DNA from: Haliotis asinina | Taxonomy: Eukaryota; Mollusca; Gastropoda; Lepetellida; Haliotidae | Direction of reading: 5' to 3' | Assembly (NCBI RefSeq): GCF_037392515.1 | Contig: NC_090283.1 | Location: 27,792,249-27,856,248, forward strand | Length of the DNA stretch: 64,000 nt | Shown: piece by piece, positions 12,201 through 24,182 of the stretch | Numbering within the stretch: the first letter of the stretch is position 1 | How the letters are laid out: each line of letters begins with the position of its first letter | Made by a program: the position numbers and the translations under genes | The notes under the pieces: generated by a model | Seen by the model: only the letters and a program-made list of their open reading frames with translations | Told to the model about the DNA's origin: nothing | Database searches by the model: none

Positions 12201-13131
12201 CAACACGGTCATTTCCGTCATCCATTCGTAGACAGCACCACCTCTGTGTTTATTCAATTTTCTGTGCGAAGGAAGGTCACTAAAACATCAAATATCAAAC
12301 ACATCCATCCGTTATGAGAGGTTTCATATTTGTGGAGCAGACCAAATGTTCCGTAACCGTTGTGTCCTTCAAAGGAGAGGGAGATTTTTCCAAGATTTGG
12401 ACGGTCACGCATATATGTTTTCACTCTCTTGCGTTGCTTGTCACTGTGACCACTCGAGTATTGGACGTCCTCTTATACAAACCATGCTCGCACCATAATT
12501 TGTCCGACAAAATATTATCTGATTTATTTCAGTATGAAAATGAAACGTAGGAAATACAGAGCGGGACCTAGGTAATGTGGTCAGAAATATCAAACGACTA
12601 AATGTCCATTCTAGAAATAATAGATGTGTCTCAGATGTGTTTTCCATCATGCTAAATTCCTTTGACGCATAAGCTTCTATGCCTCCGGTTGACCTCCCTT
12701 AGCAAATGACAACATAGATCCAGTGATCAAAGTAAGTACTCCCACGAAGATAAGCTCTGTGTCAGAACAGGAACGATGGAGACGGTGACGTAGACCTGTT
12801 TTCTATTTATTTACCTTTTCTATAGTAGATGTCAAGATTCGGGTGACACAGCATTCAGACGAGATCCCTAGGTAACATTCTAGGTCAATATTATGGATTA
12901 TATGTCAGTACAATTGTTGCAACGCCTCTTTGATATTAACATATCTTATTGCAGATTTCTCCATTCAGCAAATAGCATGTTTAGGCCCAAACTATACCCA
13001 TTCATGTGATTTGTAACTTCCACATACTTAATCAGTTCAGCTTAAGTAACTGCAGTGTTTATTTTCAGATCGTTGAGACGCTGATGACGTATTCGGCTGT
13101 TGTTTTGCAGCTCCCTTCGTCACAAGCTTGA
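6241..13131 (+). CDS. Gustatory-receptor-like 7TM protein, 400 aa, four exons (possibly chimeric)
   Basis: Exons: 6241-7221 (327 codons), 7453-7521 (23), 11991-12080 (30) and 13069-13131 (20 plus TGA). All introns are phase 0 with GT-AG ends. Hydrophobic segments lie near residues 25-43, 54-83, 95-116, 138-163, 191-221, 272-290 and 299-323, plus the C-terminal TM7. The C-terminus reads GFFVIQKSTFLT then IVETLMTYSAVVLQL, matching the GR family pattern GFF followed by TYhhhhhQF. GR proteins of insects are plasma-membrane ligand-gated cation channels; the ligand here is unknown. The ATG is shared by all paralogs (MWAEKRST). Up to 7185 exon 1 is identical to the gene at 24183; after that it differs (LLAHIIL against LLLVIIL), so it looks like a recombinant. 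Intron 2 holds a 4-kb foldback-like element; without it the intron would be about 450 bases, as in the gene at 37160. Confidence 0.87.
8170..8212. other. Paired GCGCATGCG palindromes in left foldback arm
   Basis: Two palindromic cores (GATGCGCATGCGTA and TACGCATGCGCAG) lie about 25 bases apart and have partners in the right arm at about 11339-11376. They resemble the NRF-1 consensus TGCGCATGCGCA. Function is unknown; they may be just part of the repeat. Confidence 0.4.
8889..9410 (-). mobile_element. Internally deleted Tc1-like element nested in the foldback element
   Basis: The right foldback arm lacks this stretch, which shows that it is an insertion. Its ends are imperfect inverted repeats, AAGAAATAAACGCATAG on the left and CTATGCGTTTCTTTT on the right, next to TA. 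On the - strand, part of a Tc1 transposase helix-turn-helix region can be read at 8979-9224 (SGQTVRNRLKEIRLRSRKP). The catalytic domain is absent. The right end resembles that of the Tc1 relic near 26700-26735, so both probably belong to one family. Confidence 0.65.
9460..9650. repeat. CT-rich low-complexity tract
   Basis: Pyrimidine-rich sequence of CTCC/CACTCC units in the left arm of the foldback element. The matching place in the right arm (about 10610-10680) holds a much shorter purine-rich complement, so the tract has expanded or contracted on one side. Confidence 0.7.
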
Positions 13132-13428
13132 CAGGTTGATGGAGAAATCAGTTCGACAGTCATTGTTTAAAGGAACCAGTTGGCTCTTCTTTTTGAATGG
13201 TTATCAGCGAAAGCAGTGTTATTGTTAGTATGGACAGTTGAGCCTAATAATAGTTACGGCTTGGTAAATATGTGAGTGATACACGTTTTCAGGAACTACT
13301 TTAAATTAGCTTCATGACAGCGACGGAAAGTCTCCTTGTTCACTGTATTATTGTCAAATGTTCGCTTAGGTTTAGGTCAGACTTTTCTTGACATGTTAAT
13401 AGTTCTGTTCATAAACGTCCTTAAATAA

Positions 13429-13430
<2 letters not shown>

Positions 13431-13461
<31 letters not shown>
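13431..13461. repeat. (AT)n microsatellite
   Basis: Uninterrupted AT dinucleotides between two GR-like genes, 5' of the gene at 13728. Confidence 0.95.
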
Positions 13462-13467
<6 letters not shown>

Positions 13468-13727
13468 GTTAGCACGGACCAAGATTTACTTTGAAATAGA
13501 TCTAATGCCAATGTTTACAAATCATTAATGATCAATAATGAACAAATTACGAGAGTCATATTAACTCATTTAATCGTGATATCTGTTTGGCTGCTTTTAC
13601 CTTCAAGTGATGGAATCAAATGCTAAGCACGCACTTTGCATTTGAATCGAATCAGATCCCGAGTTAGCAGTACATTGCCTTCCTCACTTGGAACAACCGA
13701 AATCAGTGTTGGTGAATCACAGGAACG

Positions 13728-15058
13728 ATGTGGGCTGCAAAGAGATCGACTGAAACAGAAGACCAAGATACGGTGTCTGTTCAGAAGATGAGAGGAGTGG
13801 GCTACATCTATGATGTGTTGATTCTATGTCAAAATATGTGTGGCATGTATACGTATGGTAGCCGCATTTGCAATGGGTCAGCAGGTTGGCGTGTTTTGGC
13901 ATTTGTATTCCTCGTCAACTGTGTTTTCACAACGTGTATTGGATGGCTACACACAGTTCGGTTGTTTTACATAGCAGTACTTGACGACATATTCAAGTCT
14001 CAGGGGGCATTAAAACTGACACTTGCAGTCTACAATTTGTACTTATCAAGCATGCAGACATGCATGGTGTGTCTTTCAAAGCGTTTGACCAAGCTAGGGA
14101 AAGAAATCAGGAATAAAGGAGATGGACTAAGTCCGAGATGGATCGTCATATTCCATGTGTCTCTGATACTGACAATACTGACATCTATCATTACGTCCAG
14201 TATTTTTGCATTTATAATTTCAAATGACGATGCTGGATCGAACACGTCCCTTGCATACCTTTACACTCAGCCATTCGATCACAACTCACTTGAAGGACGC
14301 ATTTGTCTTGGACACTTTTTCTATAGTGGCGCTTTTGCTCTCTTCAGGGAGGTGATATGGCTTCTCCTTACTGGTGTTCTCTGTTACCACATCAGGTACA
14401 AATTCATCGACATCAAATGCAAACTGGAAGACATTTCCTCCACATCTGTCATCAGATGTGATGTTATTGAAGAACTGCGACACACATATGAACAGGCGAT
14501 TGACTACATGCGAGAAGTGGACACCGTTCTGTCATGGCGGGCTCTGCTCATGCTGGCAACTGTCCTGTTCACTGACTGCTTTTCCATTTATGACATAAAG
14601 ATTTGGTCTGCAGGGAAAGAGGAATTCATTTTCTTCATTATGTTTCTTTGCTTTTCCAATGCCTTTCTACTGGCAGTCATCGTCCTATCAGCGCAAGTCC
14701 ATAGTGCAGTAAGTATATTTATGAATTATTTAGCACACAACAAGCAATGTATTATCATGATATCCTTTCAGTTTCACTTGTCCGATTATTGTTACAAATA
14801 TTCAGCTGTAGACCCAAATATAATAAGTAGGAATCTTTATGTCCAAATGTCTGGTTGGTAGGATGTGATATCATCAATGAATTATATTACACAAGCTTTC
14901 TATACCTTCAGGCAAAATCAGTCGGTCATGCCCTGCCGAAAATACAGCCGAGTAACAACGATGTGGAGACTGGAATATCGGTACGGTAATGTTCCATCAG
15001 AGTAACATATTTTAAACTTATCCCATCTCACGTACTCACGTATTGTATTGTACATTCA

Positions 15059-15115
<57 letters not shown>

Positions 15116-18100
15116 CATAAGAAAGTTGGGTCCCACCAACGAACCCGAATTGCACATTTAACCACTGTTTTCTACCAGATATCTACTTTTTTATTTATTT
15201 TATTTTTTATATTTTCTTTCTTTTTTCTTTCTCTCTTTCTGTCTTTCTTTATTTATTTTGTTTATTTACTTATCTATTATTTTTTTTTCGGGGGGGGGGG
15301 GGGGGGGTATTTTTTGCTTATTTTCAAGACACAGCTTGTTTTCACAGACAATTCTATCAAAATCACTTATTGCTATAATGGATATAAATCGTCATGTTAC
15401 AAGCAGTGTCATGCAAAATACATATTTGACTACGAGTAGGAAGCAGTTTTGAACTTTTAACTTGATGGGGAAAAAAACATAGTCCAATTGATTCTCAAAC
15501 TGACCGTGACGCCACGATTTTAGAAAATGGCGGCGGCCTGTCACGAACATACGTTAGTCCCAGAATAAATGCTATTTAGGATTGTTTACACCGAGTTACA
15601 AAATCTGTATTACTTTCTACTGATAGTAAATGTGTATTTGATTGATAAACAATAGGATTTTGCATGACATTGCTTATAACATAACAATTTCACTCTTGAA
15701 AGCGAGGTGGGTGTCAATATTATACACTGACAATATTAGTGTCACTTCGACCAAAACCTCGATCGCAGCAAGTTGTGTCATGCAAAATCCTTTTGGTTCT
15801 CAATTATTTACTAGTAAGTAGTTTTGATTTTTGTTAACTCGATGGAAACAAGTCTAAATATACTCTTTTTTTTAAAAAAAGTAGGGGAACCTGACCTTTG
15901 AAGTCTCTTAGAAAGTAACCCATTGAAGAATGTTACAATGACATTCATCTTGGGTATGCAGTAGCATTTTACGTTATCACCAAAAACAAACACACTGCAT
16001 GGGAAGCACGTGCACAACGTGGGAGCCTCCTACATGTGCACGGGGTGTCATCATGAATCTTGACGTTTTTTCAGGCAGGTCGATAGATCACTGTAGACCA
16101 TTTTTCCGATAATTTAATTGCATCTGTGCATGGTCAGGGTCACAACACACTACCGACTGAAAATTGTAAATCTGAAATTTTCATGTCCTACTCCAGTCAC
16201 CTAACAAGGGGGATACCTGAACGAACAACATTGCTTTGAATAATAGCCATGTGGTGATGCATTCTCAGAACATCCATTCTTATTGTATGAACAATGATTA
16301 AATCCAGTGTCTCTCCCAATTTCGACAATCGTACATTGTAAGTACAGTTCCCCTACTTTTTGTCAAGAGTATAGCATCTTCTATCTTGGAAGCGAGGTAG
16401 GTGTCCAACCACCTGATTATATACGTACAGGATTCCACAAAGCTTGCTTTGCACTCACATATTTAGCACGAACTGAGGTGTCCCGTGGAAATCTGTGCAT
16501 GGTGACACCATCACCCGACGCCTGGGAGCACTTACTGGCAACCTAACGATTCGGCATGTCTTTGTTGACGTCGAGAAATAAGCAATTTGACGAGCTTGTT
16601 ACACATTTTATATACAACCTCCTGAAAATCACATGACGTCACCGCAGGGCTCTAGCGACAGAGTTACGTAACCTGTCTGCGTTTTCGTTTGAACGCGAGA
16701 GGGACGGGGGAGACTTTTGGCAACTTTTAATCGCTTGGTATTAATCAACCACGCGTTTTTTTTCTTAAGAAAACAATTGGTGTTCCACAAGTCTTTCATA
16801 GGTAATGGATAAAATGAGTAAAAAGATTTCTCCCAAACTGATCCGCATATATGAACAACTGATAGAGAAACGAGGGTGATGGGCTCCGTTATCAGATATG
16901 ATCCTTCTGGACAAGACTCTGGATATCTTTTTTATCAACTCAACTACATTGTGCTTATAGGAATAGGAAAGGACTGGCACAGCAAAGAATTGGTGGCTTT
17001 GACCTTGCTTTTAGCATTGAGCTGCAGATTGTGTTAAAGCGGGATTTGTACTCTGCCCGAAGTCTGTCTTGAAATCTGGGCATTCTGGAGCTTGTCTCGA
17101 ACTTGATTTTCAAGACAGGCCTGATCTTCCACAGCATACTCAATATATTCCGATTACTGCCCCAATATAACTTGACCAAACCATCATGACGTACCTGACA
17201 TGTTTCAAATGTCGAGTCCAAAAGTCATACCAATATCATTAGAAAAGGACTTGACAAGGAAAGCCTGTTCTGTCAAACTGGCATTTGCTTTGTCAAGGAG
17301 TTCGATGTCATCCATGCAAATTAAATGAGTAAGTGGTGTTGGTGATCTGTGCTGAGGAGGTCCAGGATGGCAACCCTCCTCCCAACTGAGCAGAACGCTC
17401 AAAGGATTTAAAGGCAAGCAAGAAAGCAAAGGACTAACGGACCCCCCTGGAACATTCTCCTTCTGATTGGAATAGATTCCGAAGTCTTCACCTGCTCACC
17501 TAGTTACTCAGGCAGGTCAATACAATCAAGTGACATCAGATCAACTGATCAGGGATAGAGTCATATGTTTTTTGTAGTCAATCCAGCACACGATGAGGTT
17601 GCGGTGGTGTGTTTTAATCTCTTTCAAAATCATTTTACGTACGAGAAGTTGATCCTTGCACTCCTGGCATGCCTTTCAGGCTCCCTCTGCTATCTACTAA
17701 CTGGAACAGCAGTAAGACGACACGATTGTGTACTATTCATGTGATAGGTCAGAAGTCTTTTCAGATTAGTTAAGCCTCCTTTTTGGTGACGGAGTATTAT
17801 GCAGGCTGTGCAAAACCATGGGGGGACTTTGCCTGTATCCTGTAAATAGAAGCAGTGAAGTAATGGTGTTTGGACACACGGGAACACTTTCAGGTAAAGG
17901 TTTCGAATGCCACCAGGCTCTGCAGCTGTATCAGATTTCCACTATTCGATAACACGTTTCAGGCAATTTGGTGAGATGAAACACACAAACGACCAACATA
18001 TTTTCTCAAGCATTGCTTTTGGTTTGCCAGCCGTAACTGGGATTAAAATACGCCTATTCTGGCCCACCACACAGAAGCCCTTATTATTATTATTATGTTT

Positions 18101-19877
18101 CACAGATTAATGTGAAAATACAGCAGAGAGGGTTGGGGTGATCCTGGCACAGTCAGCCTGGTAAGGCTCATCAACAGCTCAGGGCCCTAGCCCCCTCTAC
18201 ATGCAACCCAGAATGAGAATGGGACTCCTTTCAGGAAACGCTGCCTAGTCGAACCCACCAAGAACTTTCCCGATAATATAGGAATCCCCAACACCGCAGC
18301 CTTCTGAATAATCTGATTGTGAGGTTCTATTTGTGAGCACCGTACTTGTGGTCACAGGTTTAAAGCAAAGGGCAGTTACACAATAACTAACGAGTGACGG
18401 GACATGACAGATTTTCTTTCTCGAGCTAAATTGAGTAATATAACGAGGGGAAGGTGGATGTGGGACTCTTTATATCCCCACGCGTGGTACGGCTTCTTTT
18501 CCAAGAATTACCGCTCTTAAAAGGGTGTACTACCCAAGGCTAAATAGTCCCTTGGAAACATTTTTTCTCAACTAGTATAACTTCAGTGCATAGATTTTAA
18601 AATATCAAAAATACATATGTGTTTTCTGTACTTGATTGCTTGAACTATGCATTAATTGGAAACAACCCCGTATTATATCAAATTTGCTTGTGAGTAGCTG
18701 GTTTGGAGTACAGACGTGACCGTCTCGGGCGCAGAGCTTTGGTTTGGAGTGGAGACGTGAGAACTTGTTCAGTAGCTGGTCCAACAATATGTGCAACATT
18801 TCCCAATATGTTGCCGCCAACCTTCACTCGGTCATTCTCATCTATTGAAGATGACATGTTCGTATACATCGACAAAAGAAGAGGGGTGGTTTGTGACGTC
18901 TCAACGTTGACGTTCGCTGTCTCGTTCCAATGATTTCAAGCACACGTGTTGCATCATTTTTGCAACATTGTTTTGTTGTTGTTGCTGTTGTTGTCTTTTT
19001 GTTTTGTTTTTGTACAGCTGATATTTCTAAGAGTGTACGGTGATGTACTGAGTTTACTGTGTAACAGGTTTCTTCCACGGGTGAACTTGAAAGTTTGAGT
19101 GTAAAACAATAAATGAAATGAAAAAGATGAATGAAGTCGTCCAGCATGCATATTCGTTTTAACCAATGAAACCGTTGATTGTTTGAAGCAGCCAATCAGG
19201 AATGACTTGCAGGAAAAATAAGACATCTAATACATTACTTTGAACTTCACTCACTCACTAAACTGAAACCACAGATTAAAACTGAAATATTTTGTTCAAA
19301 GTAGCGCTTGACTGTTCTGTCGTTCCCATTGTTACTCAAACAATCTGGAAATGGAAACAGAAACGCATTCAACATCCTTTGCCTTCAGGTGCAGCTGTTT
19401 TTGACCCAGGTTCTGGGATCCGATGTCGGGATATCAGTGGCTGGATTCTTTGTCATACAGAAGTCTACTTTCCTCACGGTAAATATGAAAGAGGATTTGG
19501 GATGGAAAAGCGATTTTATTCAGTAATTTATTATTGATAACTACTCGTTAGTAAACAAAACTGGCAAATTAATGATTAGAAAAACGGACTACATAAACAT
19601 GACCACACAGTATCGTCTCTCACTTTCTAGGACGTCTACTTTTCTTTTGTATATTTCAGAAAATCAGACCGCATTAATAACAACTTTCGTCATTGACACA
19701 TACCAATAAATCTGTAACGGAAATTGTCATGTTACTGATAAGGGTTGGTGAAAAGTCTGCATAAAGATGACACAATATCTTCACTCAGGTAAAAACGTTT
19801 GTGTTAATTTTCAGATCGTTGAGACGTTGATGACATATGCGGCTGTTGTTCTTCAACTCCCATCACCAGAGGCTTGA
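13728..19877 (+). CDS. Gustatory-receptor-like 7TM protein, 400 aa, four exons
   Basis: Exons: 13728-14708, 14912-14980, 19389-19478 and 19815-19877 (TGA), all joined in phase 0 with GT-AG borders. The protein starts MWAAKRSTETED and ends MTYAAVVLQLPSPEA. The short second exon (AKSVGHALPKIQ...) is the most diverged of the array, with HA for DV and QPSNND for RLSDNS. Exons 3-4 are inside the duplicated block, so they are identical to the partial gene at 1447. Exon 1 is outside the part of the duplication that can be seen. Intron 2 is 4.4 kb long and holds a CT repeat, a poly-G run, a MITE and a LINE relic, so splicing across it is an inference from gene order. Family role as for the gene at 6241: membrane chemoreceptor channel, ligand unknown. 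Confidence 0.83.
15065..15113. repeat. (CT)n microsatellite
   Basis: About 24 CT units in intron 2 of the gene at 13728. It is followed by T/C-rich sequence up to about 15290 and by a run of G at 15291-15307. Confidence 0.95.
15863..16369. mobile_element. MITE with TA target duplication (Tc1/mariner type), 507 bp
   Basis: The left end contains AAAAAGTAGGGGAACCTGAC and the right end CAGTTCCCCTACTTTTTGTC; these are inverted copies with CTCTT/AAGAG outermost. TA flanks both ends (15861-15862 and 16370-16371). No transposase reading frame is inside. It lies in intron 2 of the GR-like gene at 13728. Confidence 0.6.
16960..17890 (-). mobile_element. Non-LTR retrotransposon (LINE) reverse-transcriptase relic
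   Basis: Reading the - strand at 17205-17429 gives HLICMDDIELLDKANAS and then FSNDIGMTFGLDI. This is the catalytic xxDD box and downstream region of a LINE reverse transcriptase, with C in place of the usual Y or F. Upstream on that strand, near 17570, a WIDYKK stretch fits the DYKKAYDSIP motif, in a broken frame. Downstream (16955-17221) a fragment with CQVRHD and KLYW resembles the C-terminal part of R2/R4-like elements. Several frameshifts break it, so it is dead. The clade is a guess from memory of similar sequences. Confidence 0.6.
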
Positions 19878-20818
19878 CAGCTTGACATTGGGGTTGATTT
19901 TAATTTTACCTTCTTTAGTCGTTTAATGAGACACTGGAATTACTACCACTTGCTGGTTAACGGTACTTGAATCTGACAGAATATACATTGACAGAATATA
20001 CAACTTTGTCTAATCGTTTTCCTCTGCCGTCATTGATTCCACAGCTACAACGTGTTACTCATAAAAGTCACAGTTTGAATGTACAGGTAACACACGCACG
20101 CACGCACGCACGCACGCACGCACACTGACACTAGTCTCTACCTTCAATAAGTTCGGCGTATTTGGGTGAATTTCTCAATTTCTTCAAAAACGTGGCTTCA
20201 AATAATATGGCACTACTTCATAAAGTGGGCAAATAAATAGGCAAAACATTGTAAATCTGGACACTTTTTAAAGCTACTTCAGCTATTGATTACTATTGAT
20301 TCAACTATTGACTCAAATTTACACTTTAATTGTGTATTTTATCATATCAAGCTAAACATATCTTCGGCTTGCCATGTACACAAAATATGTAAACTAAACC
20401 GTTTTGCAAACCGTATTCTAATTAATGACGTATCATTTTCAACATTCTCAACATTTTTACCACTGAATGGAGCCACATTTGATATAAGAGTAATTCAAAC
20501 GCTACCGTTAGTGTACTTTATTTATTATCTTTGACACAAAGAATTCACTTTTCACACATTTATAATTTCTTCCATATGTGAACACTTGTTTAATCAGTCG
20601 CCTCTTCGATTTCCACTACTGTAGACCTGTCTTCATATTATTTGAAAAAGTTTAATTGACAGACATTTCTATGACCGGCAATCTATGACCAGCACAAAAA
20701 GTTTCTTTGTTCCACAGTGTACATGTCCCAAATCTTGACTGCTTGTGAATTACCCCGTTTAATACTGTTCAGACAAATATGGTATGTTTGTTTGTCTTTT
20801 AACATACATGAGATCTCA

Positions 20819-21179
20819 CGCCAGTGGAATATTGACTCTTCTGGTGACGTGTACTTCTACAAAAGGTCAACTTACATCAGATGGAGGCTCGTAGCAACGA
20901 CAAGATATCTGGCAATCTGCCACATCCCGAGTGCACCAGCATGGTCCATTTTGAAATACGCAGTTGATTGGGGTTTAGGTACATAGATGTATGGAATAAT
21001 GTGTTTGTATTCAATCATATGATAGACGTCAGGCCAGCGGAATATTGACACCTCTGTTCGCCTTTACCACTACAAGAGATCAGGTTACATTAGGCGGATG
21101 CTGTACAAAGGAACTACTAGATATCTGACTGGATGCAACATCCGGGTAGGCTGAATACACCTGCATGACCCGTGTGGAC
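20819..21179 (+). repeat. GR 3'-flank module pair, duplicated copy
   Basis: Same pair of modules as at 2877-3237, carried by the large duplication and lying downstream of the gene at 13728-19877. It differs from the first pair by one base (20971). Confidence 0.75.
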
Positions 21180-21462
21180 TTTTTTTTCGGATTTTTAACG
21201 TTTATGGTTTCTGATCATGATAACCTTATGGTTTAGTATAATTTGTTCATGACATTTACCGTCGCTTTACAAACATACACAGAGTTTGGTTTTAGAGTTC
21301 ACTAAATGTATTTGTTTTAATGTATTTAGAAGTTGTTATTTGAGATATTTTAAGGGATCATTACAGATCCCGTCACGTTGTGTGGAAAAGGTGAAAGAAT
21401 ATTAGTTCATGAAATATCTTGTTTTTTTTGTTTCAGTGTTGAGGAAAAAAACAGTCTGACGC

Positions 21463-21662
21463 TAATAACTAGAGAATATTGTATAATTTATAATACATAA
21501 TAACTAGAGAATATTGTATAATTTATAATACATAATAACTAGAGAATATTGCATAATTTATAATACATAATAACTAGAGAATATTGTATAATTTATAATA
21601 CATAATAACTAGAGAATATTGTATAATTCATAATACATAATAACTAGAGAATATTGTATAAT
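21463..21662. repeat. 35-bp tandem repeat, duplicated copy
   Basis: Same copy number and same variants as the array at 3521-3720. A fast-changing array that has not changed points to a very recent duplication (or an assembly repeat). Confidence 0.95.
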
Positions 21663-24182
21663 GAATGTACATTTATGCTTTACATGCGTCTTTATCAATG
21701 TGTGAATTAAAGTTTAAACTGTCTGTTTGATATCTGTCATATATTGTGAAAATGTCATTCTTTTTCAACGTCAGTATTTAGTCCTTCAGGTGAAAGATAA
21801 AATAGATAGAAAAGATAGATAGATAGAAAGATAAATAATGAATCATAAATTCATCATTTTAAAGGGGCACATATATACTTTACACGGTAACAATGTAGGC
21901 TTCGATAGTTCCTATCAGAGCACAAGGAGGTTCTATTGAGCAAAAGGCAATTTCTGTCTTTGATATACAGGTTCAGTATATGGCATCTATTTGTGTTCGG
22001 AAATCATTTTACTCAAGTATTGCTAGTATTCCTCATTTACCAACTTATCGTGTTATTATATATTGTCACTTACACATAGATTGCGTTATTGTTGATTGTG
22101 AGTTTATATATCACATTTTTCCTTGTTTATCAGTATATGGTACAATAAACAGTGTACTTAGTTTTGAAACAGGTGCATATCGGCCATCGGGTAATACATC
22201 ATAACTATCATAAATCCCTGTACAAGCTGATAATCACTTGTTCTTGTTTAACCCAGCTCGACGCTAAAATAGTCTATGTGTTGCAGGTAGTAAGGTTGAT
22301 GGATAAATCTTTTCTGAAAAAACAATGGTGGGGAAATCATATTATCATAATAGAGATATGGGACACTGGGTCCTTCAAGATCCCCTTAGTTTATATATTT
22401 AGGCATATATCTCGCTTGTCATCTGTTATCTGAATTGCATGACCTAAAATCGTTTGACACACTCTTCCTAAATACTTCATCAAATCATTGGGCGTTTTTT
22501 TCAGTGTTTAATGTTCCCTATATGTCTGTTAATGTTCCTTGAGGGCGAGGGAAACATAGACACACATCAAGGTCACATCAACCCATGGGCCCCGAGTGAC
22601 CAGTGAACAATCACGTTATTCGAGGTAAAGAAGTACTGCCACGAACTACAGAATGAGTTGCCACTGGCAGCGGGGTACTTTGCATTGTACCTCGCTTGAA
22701 AGATGGGTACACTGAAAGTAAAAGAAGAGTGTTTGGCCAATCAGAAAATGAATTTTATGTGTGAAGATAGTTTTCTATGTACCCCACTTACAAGTGAAGA
22801 ACATTTCAATGTACCACGCTCGGAATGGCGGACGCATTTGGTACTTCGTGGTAGTTCTTCTTTATTTCGAATAACATTGAATCATGTATGATGTAGGGAA
22901 ATGCGAATGCAAATCAATGAGAGGGAGATCACGTTAAATCTGCTTTTCTTGTCGTGTCATGTGCATTCCAATGAAGAAATTTTGACAAAACGTTCAAATG
23001 CAGTCCCTGTGAATACTAAGAAGGGGAATTACATCGCGTCGACTTTACTAAGACTGCGGGAAAAACAGCAAGATGCAAGATTCGAATCGTTTAATTCACA
23101 CAGTTTGGCTGAAGTGTACAATCAGGTACCGATGCTTCAAACAATTCAGAATTAACATTGAGGAGTTCGATAAGATAAAGTCGTTGTTCACTGGTACCAC
23201 GGGGGCCATGGGTTGTACCTTCGATTTTGTTTATGTTCCCCGAGTCCGATTCATCAACCCATGACCCCCTCGTGACCAGTGAACATCTTTTAAAGTGTTA
23301 TTTATGTTGAACTATGGCAGGGTGTGTCCAGAAACGAGACGCCAGACTACTATAAGCAGACACAAGTGTAATCATCTAGTACCTCGTAAACCTCATGCCA
23401 CATCAACTCATTTAAACTCAGCTCAACCATACGTGTAGAAATGACCGACACTGGACGTCTGTTGCTTCTCCTGGCAAAGTCGTTCCCAGCCAATAGTTCA
23501 TGTTTGTCTCCCGGTGCATTTACATGGCCATCCAATGAAACCACAGCAGCATTTGCATGCCCTCAAACTAAAACACGGTATCATTTACCTCAAACCATAA
23601 ATTAGCATCGTTTTATTGACAACAATCCACAACACGGTATATATGTGACAACAAACCATAAACAGTATCATTTACATAAACCCACACTACCCAGCAACAT
23701 GACACATGAAATCAACACAAATATGCTAGATTTATATCTCAGATCATTATTGGCTTCTGCTCTCACATTATCCCATGTGTTTTATTGTAAGCTTCCAATA
23801 GATAACTGAACCTAACAACATTGTATTTAGAGAGCAAACGTCTGTGTGGTCAGAACACAGCACAGCCGAAGACTAAATTTGAGTTGCACATTTTCAGAAA
23901 CACATTGTACGGACCTCATGTCAATGGAAATGTTTACCTACGGTTTACCTTACCACAAATGATAGCATCAAGAAAGTCACGGCATCATCCTTTTATTGAA
24001 TCAGTTGGTATTCCATTGTCTGGTGCTTATGATTGCCGTTTACGAACTAGTCAGCATTTTTAGATCGATATCACACACACGCACTTTGTGTATCTAAGTA
24101 CCATCAACCACATGAGTTACCAGTGTATTACATTAATAATATAACACAGTAAAACCTCAGTAGCAGCTGGATCACGGGCTCA

